Source: Cocleimonas sp. (GTDB lineage Bacteria; Pseudomonadota; Gammaproteobacteria; Thiotrichales; Thiotrichaceae). Taken from it: a stretch of DNA of 22,183 nt. Where the stretch lies: contig JAGLBQ010000001.1 of NCBI GenBank assembly GCA_023146675.1, positions 1 through 22,183 of the forward strand, read 5' to 3'. This document shows, piece after piece, positions 6,869-15,198 of the stretch. The notes beneath the pieces are model-generated. The model had not been told where the DNA came from, did not search any database, and saw only the letters and a list, made by a program, of their open reading frames with translations. Within the stretch, counting starts at the first letter, position 1, and every line of letters starts with the position of its first letter. The translations under genes were made by a program, and so were the position numbers.

Positions 6869-8524
6869 TTAGTCTTGTAAAAAGCCCATTCTTTCCAGTT
6901 TCACTATCACTTGGTTCACACAATCAGTCGGTGTGATGTGTGTATTATCAATCCGTATTGCGGGGTTTTCTGGTATTTCATAAGGGTCATTAATACCTGT
7001 AAAATGCTCAATTAACCCCGCACGAGCCTTCGCATATAAACCTTTTCGATCACGACGTTCACATTCTTCTAGAGGTGTAGCAACATGAATCTCAATGTAC
7101 CCACCAACCATCTCGATAGTCTGACGTACTTGTTGACGAATTGCTTGGTAGGGAGCAATAGGGGCACAAATTGCAATACCTCCATTTTTAGTAATTTCGT
7201 TCGCAACATACCCAATACGTAAAATATTTAAATCACGGTGATGCTTAGAAAAGCTCAGCTCACTAGAAAGTGCTTTTCTGACCACATCACCGTCTAGCAA
7301 AGTAACGGATCTTCTCTCTTTTTCTAGCAACTTTATTCTTAAGGCATTTGCTATCGTTGACTTACCAGACCCTGACAAGCCTGTAAAAAAGACCGTAAAT
7401 CCTTGCTTGTATCGAGGAGGACAAATATGGCGGATTTCATCAATAATCGCAGGGTATGAATACCAAGCAGGTATTGCTGAGCCTTCTTGTAAACATCGTA
7501 AAAAATCCTTGTGTGAGAATGCTAATGCTTTTTCGTCTGGGGAAACATCCTTTGCCAACACATATGCATCACGCTCTGCTAGATAAACATGTTTTTCTAA
7601 TCTAACTATCTTAAGCCCAATGTCATCTTCATATTGTTTCATCTGTAAAAAAATAGAAGCTGAGAAGGTATTATTTGACTTACTATCGACCACAAAATGC
7701 GTACAACCATAGTTTTTACGAATCAAGGCATGACAGAGTACTTCACGAAATCCTGCACCCTGAATATTCAAACTCAGCAGACTAAAAAAGGTCTTTATTG
7801 AGGGCGATTCCTTCAACAGTGCGCTATAACACCGCACCCGAAGAAAGTGATCAAATGAACTAGAAGGACAGTCACCTACCGCCGCATGAATCAAAAGGTT
7901 TGCATTTAATGTTTGGGCTAGATGAGAAACTTCACATTGCTCTCGCTTGTGCATGACTTGATGCGTGTGATACGCAAGAATACGGTTCCATCCTAAGTTT
8001 CTAAGTTCTGCTTTTAACGCTACAGGGGTATAGCGATATTCTTGGTAATCATAATGCGTCGGCAACTCTATTTTTTCTAGCTTACCGCCTAAATAGGTGT
8101 CACCCGAGAAGGACAACAAGTGATCAACACCAGGGTGAGTAAAATCAGTCGTTTCAAATATAACCTCAGCCTCGTGATGCTTATCAGGCACCCAAATGCT
8201 TTCGATTGTCATTAATGCAATTAAAACCCCTTCGGCATCACGCAGCTCAATCTTTTCACCTACCGATAACGCATCACTAAAAGCAGAAGGAACATCTAGC
8301 GTGATCGGTAAAGACCATAACTCTCCAGATGTTAACCTCAAGTCACTCAGTACAGCCTCGTAATCTGCTTGATTTAAAAAACCTTGCAAAGGACTAAAAG
8401 CCTCAACTAATAGCATTTCCACATTATTTTGTTGACGTGACGTTAAGTCCCAAGAAGGTAATGTTTGAGACACATTTAGAGCGTTTGTCTTATTCAAACA
8501 TAAACAAGTTGTGGGCATATTCAA
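6869..8524 (-). CDS. ATP sulfurylase-like / APS kinase fusion with a degenerate sulfurylase domain
   Basis: 551 residues, the length of Aquifex-type bifunctional Sat-CysC proteins. Residues 1 to about 370 align with ATP sulfurylase and about 375-551 with adenylylsulfate kinase. The kinase half looks active: P-loop GLSGSGKST (382-390), DGD (411-413), RDLNILRIGYVA (430-441), KGLY (494-497). The sulfurylase half has lost its signatures. The QTRNPxHRAHE site reads YHTHQVMHKRE (185-195), MRMAGPRE reads IQGAGFRE (254-261), and GRDHAGxG reads DSKSNNTF (280-287). The intervening fold is kept (RVRCY 229-233, HALIRKNYG 265-273). I infer an APS kinase with a structural or regulatory sulfurylase-like domain. 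The listed start is TTG 8524, with AAAGGA 7 nt upstream; ATG 8518 is two codons later. No other sulfate gene is adjacent. Confidence 0.8.
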   Translation of the reverse strand: MNMPTTCLCLNKTNALNVSQTLPSWDLTSRQQNNVEMLLVEAFSPLQGFLNQADYEAVLSDLRLTSGELWSLPITLDVPSAFSDALSVGEKIELRDAEGVLIALMTIESIWVPDKHHEAEVIFETTDFTHPGVDHLLSFSGDTYLGGKLEKIELPTHYDYQEYRYTPVALKAELRNLGWNRILAYHTHQVMHKREQCEVSHLAQTLNANLLIHAAVGDCPSSSFDHFLRVRCYSALLKESPSIKTFFSLLSLNIQGAGFREVLCHALIRKNYGCTHFVVDSKSNNTFSASIFLQMKQYEDDIGLKIVRLEKHVYLAERDAYVLAKDVSPDEKALAFSHKDFLRCLQEGSAIPAWYSYPAIIDEIRHICPPRYKQGFTVFFTGLSGSGKSTIANALRIKLLEKERRSVTLLDGDVVRKALSSELSFSKHHRDLNILRIGYVANEITKNGGIAICAPIAPYQAIRQQVRQTIEMVGGYIEIHVATPLEECERRDRKGLYAKARAGLIEHFTGINDPYEIPENPAIRIDNTHITPTDCVNQVIVKLERMGFLQD

Positions 8525-8836
8525 GCACCGATCCTTTGCTAAAAAGCAATCAATAAGAAGCCCTAATATTATTCACAGTTTGTGAGAAATTAAGGCTGAA
8601 AATTATGGTTTATACAATCTGCGACTAGCGACTAGTGTCTCAACGTACAATGCTTGGGCAGTGTAGTGGGTCATTTCTGTGAAATTATGATATTTCAAAA
8701 CAGAAAACAACATCCAGATCATTGAATTAATATTTATTTTTTTGCAGTTCTTTTTTTAAAATCACAGATCTGACCCGCTACCTAAATTTTCATCGGCATG
8801 AGTATCTTCATATCCTCGTTAACACTTCTGTCTTAA
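8525..8836. other. 312-bp gene-free region upstream of the APS kinase fusion
   Basis: No coding remnant is recognised. It holds a TCACA-gtt-TGTGA palindrome at 8573-8585 (possible operator about 50 nt before the fusion gene's start), a short tandem CGACTAG CGACTAG near 8620-8640, and the inverted-repeat element at 8663-8781. Confidence 0.5.
8663..8781. repeat. Imperfect 24-bp inverted repeat pair, MITE- or REP-like element
   Basis: The left arm 8663-8686 and the reverse complement of the right arm 8758-8781 match at 19 of 24 positions. They share a GGGTCA and TCTGTGA core, with 71 bp of AT-rich sequence between. Terminal GGGTCAGATCTGTGA-like ends occur around some transposase-associated repeats in gammaproteobacteria, so a non-autonomous element or remnant is plausible. 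No clear target-site duplication or transposase is seen. Confidence 0.45.
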
Positions 8837-9595
8837 TCACATCTGTCGTAAACAATGCACGACAATCCCTGCGGTAAAATGCGAAGCGATTTGTTGTAAA
8901 AAACGGGGAAAATCAATACTAGCATTATCATTGGCTTTATCTGAGATGGTACGAATAACAATAAACGGTAAATCATAAGCATGGGCAACCTGTGCTACTG
9001 CTGCCCCTTCCATCTCTACTGCCAATAAGTTTGGCAAATCTTTTCGTAGTGCTTCAAGCTTGCTGTGTGAGGTTATAAATTGATCACCACTGGCAATGAG
9101 CCCTGAATAAATCGCTGGATTGCGGATACTGAAGCTATCAAGCTCTTGTTGCTTAACCTGCTGTTTTAAATCATTGTCTAAATAATCATGGGCTGATTTT
9201 TTTGCCACTTGCTGTAACATTTTGTCAGGTGTAAATTCTTTTAACCCCACCAACGGGACTTCAAAGCGCTCAATACCCATGACACCAGCACAATCCATAT
9301 CATGCTGGATTAAGCCCGTACTAATCACAATATCACCAATATTTAAACGCTCATCAATACCCCCTGCTACTCCCGTAAATAGGAGATGGCTGATCTGATA
9401 GCGCTCAATCAGTAAAGTGGCAGTGGAGGCAGCGGCGACTTTTCCCCAGCCAGAAAAGACTAATACCACTGCTTTGTCTTGCAATATTCCTTTGTAAAGG
9501 GTTTTTTGCCCCACCTCTTCGGTTGACTCAATCTGCATTTGTTGCTTGAGTCTTTCAATCTCTTCGGGCATGGCACCCATAATACCAATACACAT
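8837..9595 (-). CDS. mtnN: 5'-methylthioadenosine/S-adenosylhomocysteine nucleosidase
   Basis: 252 residues (E. coli 232). It splits methylthioadenosine and S-adenosylhomocysteine into adenine plus the thio-ribose, recycling by-products of polyamine synthesis, methylation and quorum-signal synthesis in the cytoplasm. The family start GIMGAMPEE (4-12) carries E12. The catalytic pair is E196 in AVEMEGAAVAQ and D219 in RTISDKAND, a constant +23 shift from E. coli E174 and D197. An insertion of about 20 residues lies in the 130-155 region (charged, Gln-rich). Its ATG is 2 nt after the apt stop, so the two are one operon: MtnN makes adenine and Apt salvages it. Confidence 0.93.
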   Translation of the reverse strand: MCIGIMGAMPEEIERLKQQMQIESTEEVGQKTLYKGILQDKAVVLVFSGWGKVAAASTATLLIERYQISHLLFTGVAGGIDERLNIGDIVISTGLIQHDMDCAGVMGIERFEVPLVGLKEFTPDKMLQQVAKKSAHDYLDNDLKQQVKQQELDSFSIRNPAIYSGLIASGDQFITSHSKLEALRKDLPNLLAVEMEGAAVAQVAHAYDLPFIVIRTISDKANDNASIDFPRFLQQIASHFTAGIVVHCLRQM

Positions 9596-9597
9596 TG

Positions 9598-10134
9598 CTA
9601 ATCCCCTTCAAACTCACACAGTGAAAAACAGGGGCAATCCAGCTCTGTTTCAAGGTATTTGCTACCGCCAATATCGGGCAGGTCAATAATAAAGCAACTT
9701 TCAACAATAACACCCTTGAGTTTTCGGATCAGTTTAATCGCGGCAGCAGCCGTTCCACCTGTTGCGATTAAATCATCAATCAATAAGATTTGATCCCCTT
9801 CATGAATACAACCTTTATGCACTTCAATACTATCTTCACCATATTCAAGTTGATAGGATTGACTAATCGTTTCTGCGGGCAGCTTCCCTGCTTTACGAAT
9901 CGTAATAAAACCTACCCCTAGCTCATACGCAAGTGCTGCACCAAAAATAAATCCGCGTGCTTCAATACCTGCCACAGCAGTAATATTTTTTCCCATATAA
10001 CGATGCACCAAGGCATCAATACTCATACGCAATGCAACAGGGTCTTCTAGTAAGGTGGTAATATCACGAAACTGAATCCCTGCTTTGGGGTAATCAGGAA
10101 TGGTACGAATGGATGATTTAATATAGTTTTGCAT
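9598..10134 (-). CDS. apt: Adenine phosphoribosyltransferase
   Basis: 178 residues, full length. It converts adenine and PRPP to AMP. FRDITTLLEDP (22-32), GIEARGFIFG (56-65) and the PRPP loop ILLIDDLIATGGTAAAA (116-132) are all in place. It is the first gene of the apt-mtnN operon. The ribosome site is weak (AAGAG in an A-rich leader). Only 47 bp separate its start from the end of a decayed dehydrogenase gene on the same strand, so its promoter must lie in or just before that remnant. Confidence 0.95.
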   Translation of the reverse strand: MQNYIKSSIRTIPDYPKAGIQFRDITTLLEDPVALRMSIDALVHRYMGKNITAVAGIEARGFIFGAALAYELGVGFITIRKAGKLPAETISQSYQLEYGEDSIEVHKGCIHEGDQILLIDDLIATGGTAAAAIKLIRKLKGVIVESCFIIDLPDIGGSKYLETELDCPCFSLCEFEGD

Positions 10135-10181
10135 GATTTTTTCTCTTCTAAAAAAGGATGTAGGAATTTCTTGTGATGAAT

Positions 10182-10391
10182 TTAACGCAAGATAGCATCA
10201 ATATTACCACCATCAACGGTAGCAACACTGGCTGTAGTGCGTTGTTGTAATATTTGAAATAAGAACGTCTGTGCAACATCTTCAGCGCGCAACATCTAGC
10301 CTAATAAATTTCCTGACATATAGTCTTCTTCCGATACTCCACGCGCTACCGAGCGAGATCGAATCATGTCGGTCGTGAGAATACCTGATAT
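10182..10391 (-). pseudogene. Decayed C-terminal remnant of a short-chain dehydrogenase
   Basis: Read on the minus strand from about 10391, the frame gives SGILTTDMIRSRS, then ARGVSEEDYMSGNLLG, an in-frame TAG (10298-10296), then RAEDVAQTFLFQ and TVDGGNIDAILR followed by TAA (10184-10182). The pattern Y-x-x-x-NLLG...ED[VI]A...T-x-DGGN is the C-terminal end of SDR oxidoreductases, best matching the dehydrogenase half of bifunctional aldolase/short-chain dehydrogenases. No Rossmann glycine motif or catalytic Tyr-x3-Lys is found upstream, and the frame is lost before 10391 (GAA TAA precedes). It is a leftover of a deleted gene, not a working protein. Confidence 0.7.
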
Positions 10392-10650
10392 TTATTCCAC
10401 TCCAAACAAAAATGTAGGAATGATCCACAATGATAACTAAAAATAATCTAATTCCCCTTATTTCCAGTGCCTAGTGATACCCCTTGTGATTGGAAAGTGA
10501 TCAGTTCAGATATAGCCTATACTAGCTGTCTCAATCTAGCCCCGAAGTTAATCAAAAACCTCACTCCTTTCCCTGTTTGTGATTTATTTACTTTACTACC
10601 GTCCGTCTTGAACTATACTCCTTCTATAGCCCCGTAATTACAAGGAATGA
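10392..10650. other. Gene-free stretch before the sigma factor gene
   Basis: Together with the SDR remnant this makes 516 bp without an intact gene. Apart from a candidate promoter at 10592-10619 and multiple stop codons in all frames, nothing specific is recognised. It probably includes more of the decayed locus. Confidence 0.4.
10592..10619 (+). promoter_or_regulatory. Candidate sigma-70 promoter for the ECF sigma factor gene
   Basis: TTTACT (10592-10597) and TATACT (10614-10619) are 16 bp apart and end 31 nt before the ATG. The -10 matches consensus at 5 of 6 positions and the -35 at 4 of 6. An ECF-specific promoter could not be excluded. Confidence 0.3.
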
Positions 10651-11214
10651 ATGATGTCCGTTGCCCACAATGTTACAAACTCTCCTAATACGATAGCCCC
10701 TATTAATGAACTTAAAGATGTTGAGTTAACGCCAACTATCTATCCTGAATTAAAGCGTCTGGCTTCTTATCATATGTTTAAAGAGCGCAGTGGGCATACC
10801 ATTACACCGACGGTTCTAGTCAATGAGGCTTATATAAAGCTTGTTAAAGGAAATCGTCTTAAAGCGGTCGATCGGCATCATTTTTTGGCTATATCAAGCC
10901 GTTGTATGCGTCAAATTTTAGTGGATTATTCGCGGGAGCGTAATGCGCAGAAGCGCGGTGGCTCTGAGAGAGTATTGACACTGAATGAGGAGTTGGCGGA
11001 ATCTGATCAACAAAAATCAATTGATGTGATTCAACTTGATAATGCGCTAAAGAAGCTAGAAGAACGTGATCTTGTGCAAGTACAGATAGTGGAACTGCGC
11101 TTTTTCTCAGGTATGACTAACAAAGAAATAGCGGATTTATTAGGTATTTCTGTGGCAACAATAAAGCGTAAATGGGCAATGGCAAAGGCATGGCTTTATC
11201 GAGAGATGAGTTAA
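10651..11214 (+). CDS. ECF-type RNA polymerase sigma factor (Sig-70_X6/TIGR02999-like)
   Basis: 187 residues. Region 2 spans roughly 25-100: YPELKRLASYHMFKE, TPTVLVNEAYIKL, HFLAISSRCMRQILVDYSRER. A linker follows, then region 4 (about 125-187) with the helix-turn-helix VELRFFSGMTNKEIADLLGISVATIKRKW. This wording (RHHFLA, MRQILVDYARxR, KRGG) is typical of the ECF group often coded beside Ser/Thr kinases with TPRs. The next gene, 176 nt downstream on the same strand, is exactly such a kinase, so kinase control of the sigma factor is a reasonable inference. No anti-sigma factor with a zinc motif is nearby. AAGGA lies 4-7 nt before the tandem ATG ATG. Confidence 0.88.
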   Translation: MMSVAHNVTNSPNTIAPINELKDVELTPTIYPELKRLASYHMFKERSGHTITPTVLVNEAYIKLVKGNRLKAVDRHHFLAISSRCMRQILVDYSRERNAQKRGGSERVLTLNEELAESDQQKSIDVIQLDNALKKLEERDLVQVQIVELRFFSGMTNKEIADLLGISVATIKRKWAMAKAWLYREMS

Positions 11215-11218
11215 GGTA

Positions 11219-11240
11219 CTTCATTGGTCGCTCGATGAAG
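11219..11240 (+). other. Hairpin between the sigma factor and kinase genes
   Basis: CTTCAT / ATGAAG, a 6-bp stem with a 10-nt loop, begins 4 nt past the sigma factor stop. No T-run follows, so it may be an mRNA-processing or attenuation element rather than a terminator. Weak evidence. Confidence 0.2.
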
Positions 11241-11390
11241 CTTATATAACCGAACTTCTATTTAAGCATCCGCTCTGCTGGCTTTCAAAAATAAAACTAA
11301 CGCCATGTTAAATAATAAAATTATTGTTCTTATATAAACTTTATACGGTCGGCAAAACTAAAATTTTCACTCCTAACGAATTTAAGAAAA

Positions 11391-13541
11391 ATGACCCCAA
11401 ATAGCCTCGATGAAATAGAACAATTATTTGAAGCTGTGCTATTGCTCCCTAAAGGCGAGTGTACTGCCTATCTAAAATCCCAAACATCATCGAAGGAAAT
11501 CATTAATGAAGTCCTAGAATTGCTTCAAGCACATAATGACTTGGGCGGTTTTCTAACCGAACCACTCTCTATTGAGGATGATTTCATCCTAATTTGCCCT
11601 GACCTAAGTGGACGGTTGGTTAATGTCTGGCAGGTGAGTCATCAAATAGGGCAAGGTGGCATGGGCAGGGTCTATCTGGCGCATCGAGCTGATGGTGAAT
11701 ATGAGCAAACGGTTGCCTTTAAAGTGGTTGAATATAAAGCCTTTAATAATGCTGCTTTTCTAAAAGAACGCCAAATATTAGCTGATTTAGAGCATCCCAA
11801 TATCGTTTCATTGCTGGATGCGGGAACCTTGCAAGAGGGTTATCCCTATTTGATCATGGAATATATCGACGGGCTATCTATTGATGATTGGGTTAAACAA
11901 AGTAAGGAGCTTACGTCTGAGGAACGGATACTTCTCTTTGTAAAATTGTGTAAAGTGGTACAGTCAGCGCATGATCATGGAATTATTCACTGCGATCTTA
12001 AACCCTCTAATATTTATATATCTAATGATGGCGCACTAAAGCTACTTGATTTTGGTATCGCGCAATCTTTGCATGATGTTAACGCTACAAAGAGTGATAA
12101 AGCAGAGTCATTCTCTTTTACGCCTGAATATTCTAGCCCTAATCGTCATCAACACAAATTTCCAACAATTCAGGATGATATTTTTAGTTTAGGTATTATT
12201 TTTGCTCAGTTGCTAACAGGGAAAACACCTATTATGCAGCGTAGTGATGAAATTGCTCAACCTGATAGTAAAGCAATTGCCAAGCAGATCGATGACATTG
12301 AACTGCAAGCGATGTTTTTAGCGATGACGGGGGCTAATAACTCCGCAACACACTATCGTTCAATGGCTGAATTAATCGATGATTTTGGCTTCTATCAGAA
12401 TAACTTCCCCCTAAAAGCACTTGGTGATAATTTTACTTATCGTGCTAAAAAACATTTACAACGCAATTGGCGACGCTGGTTATCCGCATTAGTGATTATT
12501 AGTTTATTAATAACAGGCGGAGTGCGCCATTGGAAAACGCAGAAAATTAAGAAAGATAGTGAGCTAATACGTGAGATATTATCAGCACAAGTGAGTGATA
12601 CCGATGCGTCATTAGAGCAGCAGTCAGGTATGACACCTACACGCAAAAAATTAATGATGTCGATGGTGCAGCAGTTAGAAAAATTAGTGAAAAACTCTTC
12701 TAATAATATTCAGCTTACTAAAATGTTGGCAGATACCTATAACCGTTTAGGGGTTGTGACTGGCAGCCCCTATGTGTTGAGCATGGGTAATATTCCAGAG
12801 TCGCGTCGCTATCAATATAAGGCACTAGCTTTGTATGAAAAAATACAACGTCAACGTAAAGATAGTTTGGCAGCCCATAATGACATCAGCAGGGTAAAGC
12901 GTGAAATAGCTAAGTTATATGCAGCCGACAATGATACAAAACGAATGCGAGAATACTACGCTGAAACACTTCAGGAGATGGAGAAAGCCTATAGAGATCA
13001 GCCATTAAAAAAGCAACATACACTTGCTATTGTCTATATTGTAGGCGCACATGGTGAAATGCATTTAGGCAACCTTAAATATTCACAACAACTTCTTGAT
13101 CAGGCAACTAAGATTCTGCAAGCTTTGGATGTTAGAGAACATAAGGTGAATTATGAAATTGAAACCCGCTTTATTAAAGAAGAAACTGCGCATATTTTAC
13201 TATTAAAAAGTGATCTGAACGCAGCAAAAGCAATTTATACAGCGCTACTTGAGAAGAAGCTTAAGAATAATCATTGGCGACTAGTGCGCAGCCATGTCAG
13301 GGTTAATACTGCATTGGGTTGTATTTATCTGCAAAAACAGCAACAACAAATTGCGTTACAATATTTTAAGCAAGCACGAAAATTTGCAACCAAATTATCC
13401 AACAAATATCCTGCTGTAGAGTCACTGAGTAAGGCACTGCAACATTATGAGACTTTAGATAAAGCCAGTAGTGAAGAATTATCTAGCATAATGTTTTGTA
13501 CTGAGCCTCGGAAGTTTATGATGCCGTTGACGAGGCGATAA
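11391..13541 (+). CDS. Transmembrane Hanks-type Ser/Thr protein kinase with C-terminal TPR-like region
   Basis: 716 residues. A helical N-terminal region (1-80) precedes the kinase domain (about 84-335): glycine loop IGQGGMGRVY (86-95), ATP-site K111 in VAFKVVE, catalytic loop HCDLKPSN (200-207), DFG (220-222), TPEYSSP (244-250), and DIFSLGIIFAQLLTG (263-277). The loop has HCD where most relatives have HRD, so this is a non-RD kinase that may not depend on activation-loop phosphorylation. A membrane helix lies near 363-379. Residues 385-716 are helical, with tyrosine/leucine/alanine-rich pairs like TPR repeats (for example near 445-480 and 640-670), and should be periplasmic. The upstream ECF sigma gene makes a likely signalling pair. 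The ribosome site is poor, and ATG 11391 is chosen as the first in-frame start. Confidence 0.88.
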   Translation: MTPNSLDEIEQLFEAVLLLPKGECTAYLKSQTSSKEIINEVLELLQAHNDLGGFLTEPLSIEDDFILICPDLSGRLVNVWQVSHQIGQGGMGRVYLAHRADGEYEQTVAFKVVEYKAFNNAAFLKERQILADLEHPNIVSLLDAGTLQEGYPYLIMEYIDGLSIDDWVKQSKELTSEERILLFVKLCKVVQSAHDHGIIHCDLKPSNIYISNDGALKLLDFGIAQSLHDVNATKSDKAESFSFTPEYSSPNRHQHKFPTIQDDIFSLGIIFAQLLTGKTPIMQRSDEIAQPDSKAIAKQIDDIELQAMFLAMTGANNSATHYRSMAELIDDFGFYQNNFPLKALGDNFTYRAKKHLQRNWRRWLSALVIISLLITGGVRHWKTQKIKKDSELIREILSAQVSDTDASLEQQSGMTPTRKKLMMSMVQQLEKLVKNSSNNIQLTKMLADTYNRLGVVTGSPYVLSMGNIPESRRYQYKALALYEKIQRQRKDSLAAHNDISRVKREIAKLYAADNDTKRMREYYAETLQEMEKAYRDQPLKKQHTLAIVYIVGAHGEMHLGNLKYSQQLLDQATKILQALDVREHKVNYEIETRFIKEETAHILLLKSDLNAAKAIYTALLEKKLKNNHWRLVRSHVRVNTALGCIYLQKQQQQIALQYFKQARKFATKLSNKYPAVESLSKALQHYETLDKASSEELSSIMFCTEPRKFMMPLTRR

Positions 13542-13546
13542 CAAAA

Positions 13547-13565
13547 AAGCTACCCTTTATAGCTT
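13547..13565 (-). terminator. Hairpin terminator between convergent kinase and creD genes
   Basis: AAGCTA-N7-TAGCTT forms a 6-bp stem starting 5 nt past the kinase stop. On the minus strand it is followed by TTTTTT (complement of 13543-13548), the form of an intrinsic terminator for the creD transcript. On the plus strand the following bases are only AATAATT. Confidence 0.5.
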
Positions 13566-13637
13566 AATAATTAACCAAAAAACTATTAGTTAATTAAATC
13601 ATCAGCTTAACTAGGTTACTATAGAGTTCTTCACACC

Positions 13638-13662
13638 TTTATCCACAGGTTCTGGGGATAAA
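13638..13662. repeat. Inverted pair of DnaA-box-like sequences
   Basis: TTATCCACA at 13639-13647 is a perfect DnaA box. The opposite strand at 13653-13661 reads TTATCCCCA (one mismatch). Together they form an 11-bp inverted repeat (10 of 11 paired) with a 3-nt loop between two convergent genes. It may bind DnaA, or may simply be a hairpin. Confidence 0.4.
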
Positions 13663-13733
13663 ATTTGGATTAGGTGGATTAGGTAGGTAACTCAGCCTAA
13701 CTGAAAAGCTAACACTTTCACTCCTTGTATAAA

Positions 13734-15080
13734 TTACCGCTGTAAACGTCGTGTAGCAAACATCATAAAAATAACAATCAGAGTAATAAGCCCTGTGCCT
13801 GCCAGTAGCGCATAGTCTTCCATTTGTAAGATAAAGAACAACACACCATACAGACTACTCAAGAGTAAAAAAATCATAATGGCGCGTGAAAATCGCCGTA
13901 GTACCGCGGCTGAATAGAGCGTAATAATGCCAATGGTGGTAGCGGCGGCATAGGCATAAGAAATAAGAAACGGTAGATGCTCTGAGAGTGAAACCAGTAT
14001 CAAGTAGAATAAGCTCAGCGATACACCGACCAGAATATATTGGATGGTATGGGTGCGTGTGTTTGCGATCATTTCAAAGAGTAAAAAGACGATAAATGTC
14101 AGCCCGATAAATAATGCACCATATTTAACACTGCGGTTTATTTTTGTATAGAGCGATACAGGGGAAAATAAATCAACACCTGTGGTTAATGAATACAGAT
14201 CATAGTTAGGTGCTTCTTTGCCCTCTTCTAAGAGCCAGTGCTGCGGGTAGTCTCTAGCAAGATGTGGAATACTCCAATTGGCACTGAAACCGTCTTTAGA
14301 GACTTCAGGTTCATTATTAGGCAAGATAGCCCCTTGAAAGCTAGGATGTGGCCAACCAGATTTGATTGTTGCCTTGGTCATTTTTCCTAATGGCGCAAAA
14401 CGGAAGCCACCACGACCTTTTACGGATAGTTTGATCCTAAATTCAGGACGAGTATTAAAGCGGCGCGTATGTTTCATTGAAGCATGAAATCCTGATTTTA
14501 AAAAGCTAGAAAGCTTTGTGCCAGGCTCTAAAGGTGCACTGGCTTTATCCCAGCGTATTGGTGTGGTTTCGGTAATCGCCTTGGTATCACTGAGACCAAT
14601 CGTAAGATACGCCTTTTCCCAATCAACTTTGCGGTTAGTGGAATCTTTGTCGGGCAAGACAGAAAGATCAAATGCACCACTAATGGTTAAATCAGCAATA
14701 TAAAGCAATGAACTATAAATGCCACGCTTTCTAAACTGCTCATTCAGATCCGCCTCAACTTTGAGTTCTTCAGGGAGTAGTACAATGGTTTTATGATTAA
14801 AAATATCACGGCTAATGGTTTTACTTTCACCATCTTTATCCGTTACTGTATTGGCACTGAAAATATGCTCAACATAGGGAACCACTAAAACAGGTCCAAC
14901 AATCGTCTGCTGCGTGCCCCAACCTTTGCTAATATTATCTAGCGTTTGATGATAATACTGATTGCGCTCGCTAATAATCCCTTGTGTCATATAGAGCGGG
15001 ATAAGCATTGAAAAGGCAAGTAGGGCAATAATAAAGGTGCGAAAAGTAATCGAGTCAGTGATAGCTTTTAGCTTATCCAT
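13734..15080 (-). CDS. creD: CreD-family inner membrane protein
   Basis: 448 residues, the family length. An N-terminal membrane helix (about 13-31) is followed by ISERNQYYHQTLDNISKGWGTQQTIVGPVLVVPY-type sequence (from about 35 to 70), the clearest family mark. A large extracytoplasmic beta-rich part extends to about residue 325, and then five or six helices to the C-terminus (ending RRLQR). In E. coli CreD is controlled by the CreBC two-component system and affects envelope integrity. No creB or creC is present here, so local regulation is unknown. It is divergent from tsaD with 118 bp between starts and convergent with the kinase gene. The ribosome site is weak (ACAGGT). Confidence 0.88.
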   Translation of the reverse strand: MDKLKAITDSITFRTFIIALLAFSMLIPLYMTQGIISERNQYYHQTLDNISKGWGTQQTIVGPVLVVPYVEHIFSANTVTDKDGESKTISRDIFNHKTIVLLPEELKVEADLNEQFRKRGIYSSLLYIADLTISGAFDLSVLPDKDSTNRKVDWEKAYLTIGLSDTKAITETTPIRWDKASAPLEPGTKLSSFLKSGFHASMKHTRRFNTRPEFRIKLSVKGRGGFRFAPLGKMTKATIKSGWPHPSFQGAILPNNEPEVSKDGFSANWSIPHLARDYPQHWLLEEGKEAPNYDLYSLTTGVDLFSPVSLYTKINRSVKYGALFIGLTFIVFLLFEMIANTRTHTIQYILVGVSLSLFYLILVSLSEHLPFLISYAYAAATTIGIITLYSAAVLRRFSRAIMIFLLLSSLYGVLFFILQMEDYALLAGTGLITLIVIFMMFATRRLQR

Positions 15081-15198
15081 AAGATAGACCTGTAGTTAGT
15101 TTAGGGGCGTTAATGTAGACTAAGCATTGATTGAATAGAACCGTGAATAATTACCATCAGATTACAGTTACCACAAACCAAAGAGCAACTAAAAGCAA

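Noticed and set aside
8573..8585. TCACA-gtt-TGTGA as a CRP site
   Set aside because: The half-sites are in the reverse order and with 3-nt spacing, unlike TGTGA-N6-TCACA; kept only as a generic palindrome.
13673..13686. GGATTAGGT tandem in the kinase/creD spacer
   Set aside because: Only about two short units; too small to call a repeat locus.
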